Positions 56,457 to 63,008 of a stretch of 63,008 nt of DNA are shown piece after piece. How positions within the stretch are numbered: position 1 is the stretch's first letter; each line of letters starts with the position of its first letter. Source of the stretch: Chloroflexota bacterium (GTDB taxonomy: Bacteria; Chloroflexota; Anaerolineae; JAAYEA01); NCBI GenBank assembly GCA_019873665.1, contig JAIOAV010000011.1:1-63008 (forward strand), in the 5' to 3' direction. Position numbers and translations under genes: made by a program. The notes under the pieces are model-generated. The model saw nothing but the letters and a program-made list of their open reading frames with translations, was not told the DNA's origin and made no database searches.

Positions 56457-58688
56457 CTAGCCGTCCGCCACGATGCGGTCCACTACCAGTTGTTGAAACT
56501 CCGGCGAAAGGCTGGCGAAATAGGCGCTAAAACCGGTAACCCGCACCACGAGATCGGGATGCTTGGCGGGATCCTGATGCGCCTCCAGCACCTGCGCGGC
56601 GTTCACGACGTTCAGGTTGATCTGAGTGCCGCCGAGATCAAAATGCGTGCGGATGAGACCGATGACCTTCTTGACGCCATCCTCGTCTTGGCAGATACCA
56701 GGGTCCATGTCCAGTTGTAGCGGTGCGGTGTTGCCATAGCCTGACTGCACTGCCGCGACGGCCATAGCCATGGCCGTGGGCGCGCCATTCCGGCAGAAGC
56801 CGGGGTCGGGATTGGCTCCATGGGAGATGGGCGCGCCGGCGTGGCGACCGTTCGGCGTGGCGCCCACCTGCTTCCCCATCGAGATCGTGTTCGCCCAAGA
56901 GAACAGTCCAGGGATCATGGCAAAGCCGTTCGGCGTGGGCTTTTCCTTCACCAGGCGGCTGAAGGTCTGCGAGATGCGCACCGCATACTCGTCGGCACGC
57001 GAGCCACCGCTGCCAAAGCGCGGGATTCCCTTCATCATCAGCCGGATGCGTTCGCCCTCCGGCCCGTCCCAATCATTCTCCAGATAACGCATCAGCTCGC
57101 TCCAGGTGATCCGCCCCTCCCGCTCGATGCGCTGCTCCAGTGCGGCGAACGAATCGGCGACAGTCGCCAGTGCTGCGCCATCAACGCACATGTTGTAGAA
57201 CTCGACGCCGCCGTGAGAGGCATCAAGCCCCTTCTCGATTGGCCCGTAGCAGCACAGGTCGAGCACCAGCTCCGGGAACACCTCGTGCATGTGATCCAGA
57301 TGGAAATCCAGCCCTTCGGCGATCGTGTCCACGGCGATCCGCAGATGCGCCACAAAGCGCTGCCAGAGCTCGTCCACGCTCGGCGTCACCGTTGGGTCGG
57401 CCATCATCTCCTGCAGCGCTACCTCGAACACCCGGGCAAAGTTGATCTTGACGCAATCCATCAGCGTGTATTCGCGCCCCGGGATGCCGTACCAGTGACA
57501 GCCGGCATAGGCGCGCTGTCGCGCCAACGCCAAAGGGTAGCCGTTGCGCGCAAAGCCCTCCACCACGCTATCGCTCCCCAGAAACTTGGGTATGCCGAGC
57601 CTGTCGGCAAAGATGATCTCGACGCTGCGCTGCAACAGGCGCGGGTCCAGATCGCGTCCCCCACACACACCCACGTTGGCCGGGATGCGCAACCGGTGTG
57701 CCGCCTCCAGCACCAAGAATGAGACCGGGTTCGTGGCATCGCTGCCGTCAGAGTTGGGCCCGCCGAGCTGGATATAGGCGGTGTCGCGCAAGAGCAGGCA
57801 GGCGATATGGAATATCGCTTCCTCGTCCGTGAGGATGCCGGCAGCCGTGTCACGCTCATAATACGGCAGGAGCAACACGTCAAGCCGTCCCAAAGAGCCG
57901 CTGCCATTGTACATGCGCGCCATCATCTGGTACCATACCATCCACTGACACGCCTCACGAAAGGTGCGCGGCGGCTTGTCCACCAGCCACGTGTTCATCT
58001 CGGCCATCTCCAGCAAATTCTGGCGCAACTGTGGGTCGGCCTCCGCCTGTGCCATCTCGCGCGCGGCGACGGCGTGGCGGTGAATCCAGTCCTGCGCGCC
58101 CAGCACGATCGCCTCCAACCCATCGTAAAAGTCGGCCCCATGCGGCGCGTTGATCTGACGATAGTGGCTGATCTTGGTCAGCAGCCCGCCCCAGCCAAGC
58201 TCCAGCCCGATGGCCAGGTCCTGGCAAAAGTGCTGCGCAGCGCCGATACCGGTGCCGAGCTGATACTTTTGCTGGCGCTCGTGGAGGTGGGCGTAGCGCA
58301 GATCGGGATTCCAGCCCACCTTGCGGTAGGAGTTAAAGTTCACCATATAGCCGCCCGCCAGCGAGGCCACGGGATCAATATACGTGGGATGCAAGCGCAG
58401 TAGCCGGCCAAAGTTCGCACCCACAGCGCGCGGCCCGAAAAAGCCGCCGCTGGGGTGATTGCTTTCCGGTGTAAAGCCCTTTAGGAGACAATCGGTGATC
58501 GGCATGCCGGACGTGCTCATGGTGCGCACGATCTCGCGCCGATCCGACGGCGGCAGGATCAGCGCCCAGTCGTCGTGATTCATAGCGCCGATCAACTCCT
58601 GCTTCTCGCGGGTATGCGCCATCTTGGTCGCGCGGAGCGCTTCCAAGCGTTGCGCGTAGGTACAAGTCTCGGCGATCGTCATGGGCAT
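56457..58688 (-). CDS. Glycyl radical enzyme (pyruvate formate-lyase-like), function unknown
   Basis: 743 residues with the ten-stranded-barrel layout of glycyl radical enzymes. The radical Gly is Gly719 in VRVTGFSAYFASL (consensus RVxGYSA; here Phe replaces Tyr). The thiyl Cys is most likely Cys397 in AYAGCHWYGIPGREY. In diol-dehydratase and CutC-like relatives the motif is GCVE, with Glu as general base; here His-Trp follow the Cys, so the chemistry cannot be copied from them. LFSWANTISMGKQVGATPNG is a common family stretch. No radical-SAM activase is encoded in the window, although one is required. ATG 58688 follows GGAGG and a well-placed promoter. Confidence 0.85.
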   Translation of the reverse strand: MPMTIAETCTYAQRLEALRATKMAHTREKQELIGAMNHDDWALILPPSDRREIVRTMSTSGMPITDCLLKGFTPESNHPSGGFFGPRAVGANFGRLLRLHPTYIDPVASLAGGYMVNFNSYRKVGWNPDLRYAHLHERQQKYQLGTGIGAAQHFCQDLAIGLELGWGGLLTKISHYRQINAPHGADFYDGLEAIVLGAQDWIHRHAVAAREMAQAEADPQLRQNLLEMAEMNTWLVDKPPRTFREACQWMVWYQMMARMYNGSGSLGRLDVLLLPYYERDTAAGILTDEEAIFHIACLLLRDTAYIQLGGPNSDGSDATNPVSFLVLEAAHRLRIPANVGVCGGRDLDPRLLQRSVEIIFADRLGIPKFLGSDSVVEGFARNGYPLALARQRAYAGCHWYGIPGREYTLMDCVKINFARVFEVALQEMMADPTVTPSVDELWQRFVAHLRIAVDTIAEGLDFHLDHMHEVFPELVLDLCCYGPIEKGLDASHGGVEFYNMCVDGAALATVADSFAALEQRIEREGRITWSELMRYLENDWDGPEGERIRLMMKGIPRFGSGGSRADEYAVRISQTFSRLVKEKPTPNGFAMIPGLFSWANTISMGKQVGATPNGRHAGAPISHGANPDPGFCRNGAPTAMAMAVAAVQSGYGNTAPLQLDMDPGICQDEDGVKKVIGLIRTHFDLGGTQINLNVVNAAQVLEAHQDPAKHPDLVVRVTGFSAYFASLSPEFQQLVVDRIVADG

Positions 58689-58722
58689 CGGACCTCCATC
58701 TCGTACACATTGCTGGATGCTG

Positions 58723-58751
58723 ATTCTACGCAATGCGCGGCCAAGCGTCAA
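58723..58751 (-). promoter_or_regulatory. Promoter of the glycyl radical enzyme gene
   Basis: On the minus strand TTGACG (58751-58746) and TAGAAT (58728-58723), 17 bases apart, about 30 bases before the ATG at 58688. This supports the shorter start over the longer in-frame one at 58802. Confidence 0.7.
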
Positions 58752-58804
58752 TGCGAGCGAGAGCACAGCTGCCACGGTCGCTTCCTTTTCCGAACAGAAC
58801 ACGC

Positions 58805-58810
58805 TATACT
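58805..58810 (+). promoter_or_regulatory. Possible -10 box of the UroD-like gene
   Basis: TATACT lies 33 bases before the GTG start; the best -35 at proper spacing is only TTCCTT (58782-58787). A weak or activator-dependent promoter is possible, divergent from the glycyl radical enzyme gene. Confidence 0.4.
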
Positions 58811-58842
58811 ATAGCCATCTCGCATCTCCAGAAGGAGGACCC

Positions 58843-59880
58843 GTGCTGCCTCGCGAACGTGTGTGGGCCGCCATCAACTATCGCGCGCCGGACGTCATCC
58901 CACTGCAGATACATCCATCGCCTGCGGGCCTGTTCGAACACGGGTCCAAGCTGTTGGAGCTGATGCGCCGATGCGGCCACGACTTTGGTGACGCCGCCAA
59001 GTTCGCCATGCCCACGCCGCCACTGCCGGAGGACTGGGACGCCGACGGGCGTTACCACGCCTTCCGCACTGACGAATGGGGCACCGGCTGGGAGTATCGG
59101 CTCTTTGGCGTGTGGGGGCATCGCATCCACTATCCGCTGGCGGACCTGTCCAAGCTTCACAGCTACCGGGCGCCGGCACCGCCGCCGACCATCGGTCCCG
59201 CCTGGGAAGCGGATCGCAAGGCCGCAGCCGCTCACAAGGCGCGCTACTTTCTCACCGGGGGTGGCGGCCTTCTCTTTGAGCAGATGCAATCGCTGCGCCC
59301 CTTCGCTGACGTGCTAATGGATATCACGCTGGACACGCCAGAGATCAACTATATCGCCGATCTGATCGTGGAGCACTCGCGCCAGTTGGTGGAGCGAGCG
59401 CTGGCGCTGGACGTGGACGCGGTCTCATTCGGCGATGACTATGGGATGAATGATCGGCTGCTTTTGGCGCTGCCGGTGTGGCGCCGTTTCTTCAAGCCAC
59501 GTTACCGGTATCTATTCGAGCCAGTGCAGCACGCGGGGAAGCAGATCTTCTTTCACTCGTGCGGCTATATCGCCGATCTGCTGCCGGAGTTCGCGGAACT
59601 GGGCGTCAATGCCATCTGGCCACAACTCCCGTTGTTCGATCTGCAGGAGCTGGCGCGCCGCTGCCGCGAGCTGGGGCTGGCAGTACAGCTACATCCGGAC
59701 CGAGGGGAGCTGATGCAGTATGGTACGCCGCAGCAGGTGCACGACTATATCCAGCGGCTGGTTGGGATATTCGATTCGGCGTGCGGCGGCTCGTGGCTCT
59801 ATATCGAGATTGACCCCGGCTTTCCGTGGGAAAACGTCGTCGCGCTCTTTGAGGCTGTGATGGCCTTGCGCAAAGTATAG
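58843..59880 (+). CDS. UroD-family / corrinoid methyltransferase-like protein
   Basis: A 345-residue TIM-barrel protein of the uroporphyrinogen decarboxylase superfamily. It opens LPRERVWAAINYRAPDVIPL, has a VDAVSFGDDYG strand, and the FHSCGYIADLLPEFAELGV segment with a His-x-Cys pair. That pair is typical of zinc-dependent MtaA/MtbA-like methyltransferases, not true UroD. Such proteins move methyl groups to or from corrinoids. Start is GTG 58843 after AAGGAGGA. Divergent from the glycyl radical enzyme; the pairing may mean shared anaerobic catabolism, which is inference. Confidence 0.8.
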   Translation: MLPRERVWAAINYRAPDVIPLQIHPSPAGLFEHGSKLLELMRRCGHDFGDAAKFAMPTPPLPEDWDADGRYHAFRTDEWGTGWEYRLFGVWGHRIHYPLADLSKLHSYRAPAPPPTIGPAWEADRKAAAAHKARYFLTGGGGLLFEQMQSLRPFADVLMDITLDTPEINYIADLIVEHSRQLVERALALDVDAVSFGDDYGMNDRLLLALPVWRRFFKPRYRYLFEPVQHAGKQIFFHSCGYIADLLPEFAELGVNAIWPQLPLFDLQELARRCRELGLAVQLHPDRGELMQYGTPQQVHDYIQRLVGIFDSACGGSWLYIEIDPGFPWENVVALFEAVMALRKV

Positions 59881-59896
59881 CGCTTGGAGGAAGGGC

Positions 59897-60385
59897 TTGC
59901 CACGCGAGTATCCGGAGCAACCGATTGTCGGCGTGGGCGCAGTGGTTCTAAAGGGGGACCAGGTGCTGGTGATCCGGCGCGCTAACGAGCCGGACCGAGG
60001 CCGTTGGGCGATCCCCGGGGGCGGCGTGGAGGTGGGCGAGACGTTGGCGGCAGCGGCGCGCCGCGAGGTCGCGGAGGAGTGTGGCGTAGATGTGCGGATT
60101 GGCGACGTGAGCGCGCTCTATGACCTGATACTGCCTGACGCGCAGGGGCGCACCCGGTTCCACTACGTTCTGGTCCACTTTTGTGCGTACTATCAGGGTG
60201 GCGAGATCCAGACAGGCTCCGACTCGCTGGAGGCTCGTTGGGCAACGTGGGACGAAATCCAGAGCCTGGACATGCCTGATCGCGTACGCCAGCTGATCGG
60301 CCGAGCGCTTTCCCGCGCCGACACGGAGACGCCTGACCGCCAGATCTATGTGCAGCCTCTCACTCAGCCAGCAGAACCCGAATAG
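59897..60385 (+). CDS. Nudix hydrolase
   Basis: A 162-residue protein with a complete Nudix box: GGGVEVGETLAAAARREV followed by AEECGV, preceded by GRWAIPGG. The Nudix Glu residues that bind magnesium are all present. It resembles ADP-ribose/ADP-sugar or MutT-type hydrolases, but substrate cannot be told. It starts at TTG 59897 after GGAGGAAGG, 16 bases past the UroD-like stop, so both may form one transcript. Its last 22 bases overlap the convergent TPR gene. Confidence 0.9.
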   Translation: MPREYPEQPIVGVGAVVLKGDQVLVIRRANEPDRGRWAIPGGGVEVGETLAAAARREVAEECGVDVRIGDVSALYDLILPDAQGRTRFHYVLVHFCAYYQGGEIQTGSDSLEARWATWDEIQSLDMPDRVRQLIGRALSRADTETPDRQIYVQPLTQPAEPE

Positions 60386-63008
60386 GCGGCATACATTTTG
60401 TCACTGGGAGCCAGCGCTACCGGCAGCGCGGCCAACCAGTTCCGGACCAGTTGCGCCTCACGGCGCGCGATGGCTTCGTACAGGCGCAGGCTCTCCTGCC
60501 AGAGGGTGTAGGCGCGGCTGACATTGCCACGGTGCTGCGCCAGCAGTCCCAGTTGCGCTAGCGTGGCAGCGATCCCTGCCCGATCGTTCAGCTCTTTCTT
60601 GATCTCCAGGCTTTGCTGGTAGTAGTCGTATGCGCGCTCGAAATCCCCCTCGGCATGCGCCACAACGCCCAGTTGATGGTAGGTGTGCGCTATATCCCGG
60701 CGGTTGCCGATCTCCCGTTGCATCTCCAGACTGCGCTCGTAATATTCGCGCGCCTCGGCATAGTGGCCGCGCCGGAAAGCGATATTGCCCAGGTTATGAC
60801 AGTTCAGCGCGATCCAGTAGCGGCTATTGAGTTGGGTCGCGATCTCCAGGCTATCGCGGTGATAGCCTTCCGCACGAGTCAGATGGTCGCGCGCCGCGCA
60901 GAGGAGTGCCAGTTGATGGTAGGTCGCGGCCATGTTCAGCTTGTCGCCAAGCCGCCGGTATAGCTCCAGGCTAGCCTGATAGTGCTCCTGTGCCTCGGCA
61001 TCGCGCCCCTGGTGCTGTGCCAACGTGCCGAGACTGTGCAGCACCGCTGCCACCGTGTTCAGGTCGCCGATCTCTTGCGCCAACTCAAGGCTCCGCTGGT
61101 AATTCGCCTGCGCTGTCTGATAATCTCCCTGCTCGGCCTGCATGACCGCTAGTTGATGCAAGGTCGCCGCGAGTCCACGTCGGTCGCCAAGGTCCTCCTC
61201 AATGGTGAGGCTCCGCGCATAATACTCGCTCGCCTCTGCATAGTTGCCCCGCGCATGAAACAGCATCCCCAACTGGTGTAGCGTGAGCGCAATCCCCGGC
61301 CTGTCGCCCAGCGCGCCCAGAATGCCCAGGCTGCGCAGATACCGCTCTTGCGCCAGATCGTAATCGCCCTCATGATAGGCAATCATGCCCAACTGGTTGA
61401 GAATGCGGGCGATGCTTTGCTTGTCGCCCAACTGCTCCGCCAGCGTCAGGCTGCGCTGGTAGTAGGCCCGCGCTTGCTCATATTGGCCCACCAGAAGATG
61501 AATGCTGCCCAGCTCCTGTAAGCTGTGTTCGATCCCTAGCTGGTCTCCCAGCGCTTCGCGAATCTTCAGGCCATAGGCGAAATAGCGACGGGCACAGACA
61601 TGGTCCCCCTGTTCCAGATGGATGAGGCCGAGCTGGTGTAAGGTTGCCGCCGCGCCGGAGCGATCCCCCAGCTCTTGCGAGATCTCGAGGCTACGATCAT
61701 AGTACTGCCGTGCCTTGAGGTAATCGCCCTGTTTATAGCAGATCACGCCGAGTTGATGTAACGTCGCCGAGACGCCCAGACGGTCGCCACTGGCCTTGGC
61801 GAGCTCCAAACTACGTTCGTAATACGCCTGCGCGGAGGCATAGTCCCCCTGCGTAACGTCTATGTTGCCCAGTTGGTGATAGGTTGCAGCGGTTACAGCC
61901 CGATGCCCCAGCTTTTCCTCGATCGCCAAGCTGCGCATGTAATAGTCGCGCGCCTGGGCATAATTGCCCTGGTCATGATAGATCATGCCAATGGCGTGCA
62001 GGCTGGCGGCAATGCCAATCTTGTCATCCATCTCCTCTTCCAGCGCCAGGCATTGCCGGTAATGCTCCATGGCACGGGGATAGAGTCCCTTCTGGTAGAG
62101 GACGTTGCCTAACGCGTGAAGGCTTCGCACCTTCACCAGCGGATCGCCCAGCTCCAGCGCAAGGGCTAAGCTGTTTTGCAGTTGGTCAGACGCCAGATCC
62201 AGCTTGCCCTGCGCGGCGGTAACGACGCCCAATTGATAGAGTGTCCGCGCCGCTCCCGCTTCATCGCCAATCTCCTGCCGCAGCTCGAACGCCTGTTGGT
62301 AGTAACGTTCCGCCTCGCTGTAGCGCCCTTCCGCCTGGGCAATCGCTGCGATTTGGTATGATAGGTAAGCGGCCGCCACAGGGTTGGGCAGTCGCAGGTT
62401 GACTTCCAAGCTTTGTTCATACTGCTGACGTGCCCGCGCCAGGTCGCCGCGCTTTTGGTATGTCTTGCCCAGCGCATAATAGAGCGCGCTGATGCCCGCC
62501 TCATCAGCGAACATCTCTCGCTTGGTCAGGCTGCGCTGGTAATAGTCGAGGGCGCTGATCTGGTCCCCTTGCCGGAAAGCGACATTCCCCAGGGCATGTA
62601 GCGCCTGTGCCGTAGCCAACTGCTTACCGGAGGCGACCGCCAGCGTGAGAGCGCGACGATAGTGCTCCTGCGCCTGCAGATCATCCTGGCGCAGAAAGGC
62701 ATTCGTGCCCAGCGCTAGCGTGACAGCCAGTTCCGCATCCGGGTTGTTCGTCTTTTGCGCTGCCGACAGCGCCCACGAAAGACATTCACTGGCCTCGGTC
62801 AGAAAGCCTTCCATCTGCCAATAGCCATCCAGGCCCAGCGCATAATGGGTCACATCATCCCACGCCTCATGCGTATGGGCCCAACGCAAGCACGAGAGCA
62901 TGTTCTCATGCTCCAGCGCCAGGGCAGCGATATCCCTTTGCCGGGTCTGGATGTAGGCGCGGTAGTAAGCGACGGCGCGCTCCATCACTGCCTCTTCGGT
63001 AGGCCCCA
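60364..63008 (-). CDS. TPR-repeat protein, 19 repeats, 5' end missing
   Basis: The frame is open to the right edge with no stop, so the N-terminus is outside the window (a GTG at 62988 is only an internal candidate). The opening residues (AVAYYRAYIQTRQRDIAALA, then EHENMLSCLRWAHTHEAW) resemble the segment just after the NB-ARC ATPase in AfsR/SARP-like or LuxR-like regulators. After it come 19 back-to-back 40-residue TPRs with the pattern AATLHQLG-x8-GDY-x2-A-x2-YY-x-RSLE. No spacer interrupts them and the protein ends 28 residues after the last. TPR arrays form a superhelical protein-binding surface. A signalling role is inferred. Confidence 0.88.
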   Translation of the reverse strand, partial: GPTEEAVMERAVAYYRAYIQTRQRDIAALALEHENMLSCLRWAHTHEAWDDVTHYALGLDGYWQMEGFLTEASECLSWALSAAQKTNNPDAELAVTLALGTNAFLRQDDLQAQEHYRRALTLAVASGKQLATAQALHALGNVAFRQGDQISALDYYQRSLTKREMFADEAGISALYYALGKTYQKRGDLARARQQYEQSLEVNLRLPNPVAAAYLSYQIAAIAQAEGRYSEAERYYQQAFELRQEIGDEAGAARTLYQLGVVTAAQGKLDLASDQLQNSLALALELGDPLVKVRSLHALGNVLYQKGLYPRAMEHYRQCLALEEEMDDKIGIAASLHAIGMIYHDQGNYAQARDYYMRSLAIEEKLGHRAVTAATYHQLGNIDVTQGDYASAQAYYERSLELAKASGDRLGVSATLHQLGVICYKQGDYLKARQYYDRSLEISQELGDRSGAAATLHQLGLIHLEQGDHVCARRYFAYGLKIREALGDQLGIEHSLQELGSIHLLVGQYEQARAYYQRSLTLAEQLGDKQSIARILNQLGMIAYHEGDYDLAQERYLRSLGILGALGDRPGIALTLHQLGMLFHARGNYAEASEYYARSLTIEEDLGDRRGLAATLHQLAVMQAEQGDYQTAQANYQRSLELAQEIGDLNTVAAVLHSLGTLAQHQGRDAEAQEHYQASLELYRRLGDKLNMAATYHQLALLCAARDHLTRAEGYHRDSLEIATQLNSRYWIALNCHNLGNIAFRRGHYAEAREYYERSLEMQREIGNRRDIAHTYHQLGVVAHAEGDFERAYDYYQQSLEIKKELNDRAGIAATLAQLGLLAQHRGNVSRAYTLWQESLRLYEAIARREAQLVRNWLAALPVALAPSDKMYAAYSGSAG

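Noticed and set aside
60400-62800. Strong 120-base periodicity reminiscent of a repeat array
   Set aside because: The period is exactly 40 codons of a coding TPR array, not CRISPR or satellite DNA; units vary at the wobble and surface positions.

Overview
The window looks like chromosomal DNA of a GC-rich bacterium, most likely a Chloroflexota (Anaerolineae-like) lineage. That placement is an inference from gene content: a core-type methionine synthase of the kind described in Dehalococcoides, a fused AroK-AroB, runs of large multi-membrane GT-C glycosyltransferases, and an HrcA/CIRCE heat-shock operon with prmA and rsmE attached. I saw no rRNA, tRNA, CRISPR array, prophage or insertion sequence.

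Layout. (1) 0-4 kb, minus strand: an interrupted oxidoreductase-like reading frame at the edge, a GH2 beta-mannosidase-type enzyme and a Cys/Met-metabolism PLP enzyme. (2) 4.1-13.1 kb, plus strand: a complete shikimate-to-Phe/Tyr operon (aroH-pheA-aroF-tyrA-aroA-aroE-aroC-aroKB-aroQ). It is preceded by a promoter, a 56-codon leader peptide with ten Phe/Tyr codons among twelve (FFFAYYFYAYFY), and an intrinsic terminator, which is the layout of a transcription attenuator. (3) 13.1-16.3 kb: rRNA/tRNA modification genes (rsmF-like, ttcA), a pyruvate-kinase-C-like protein and a tiny membrane protein. (4) 16.5-38.4 kb, minus strand: a long surface-polysaccharide operon. It runs from GDP-D-rhamnose synthesis (rmd, gmd, phosphohexomutase) through tatD and two cytoplasmic glycosyltransferases to five large membrane GT-C proteins, a YfhO-like protein and an O-antigen-ligase-like polymerase. 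Five of the membrane proteins carry nine copies of one C-terminal beta-sandwich-like module.

(5) 38.4-45.2 kb, minus strand: a methyl-cycle/methionine-salvage operon (mtnA, core metE, adenosine-kinase-like pfkB, ahcY, then an esterase). A strong promoter and an S-box-type SAM riboswitch precede it; aptamer helix P1, an antiterminator and a terminator can all be traced in the sequence. (6) 45.3-49.5 kb: a MaoC-like protein, an initiating sugar-phosphate transferase, an OmpR-type two-component system and a small zinc-ribbon protein. (7) 49.5-56.3 kb, minus strand: hrcA-grpE-dnaK-dnaJ-prmA-rsmE, with a perfect CIRCE inverted repeat just downstream of a consensus promoter. (8) 56.4-63 kb: a glycyl-radical enzyme with an unusual active-site motif, divergent from a UroD/corrinoid-methyltransferase-like gene, then a Nudix hydrolase, and finally a regulator-like protein with 19 consecutive 40-residue TPRs that runs off the right edge.

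The two most interesting signals are regulatory RNAs: the aromatic-amino-acid attenuator and the SAM switch. Both can be read as mutually exclusive structures, the second much more firmly than the first. No stretch above 300 bases is unexplained; the largest non-coding interval (44915-45352) is mostly the riboswitch and its promoter.
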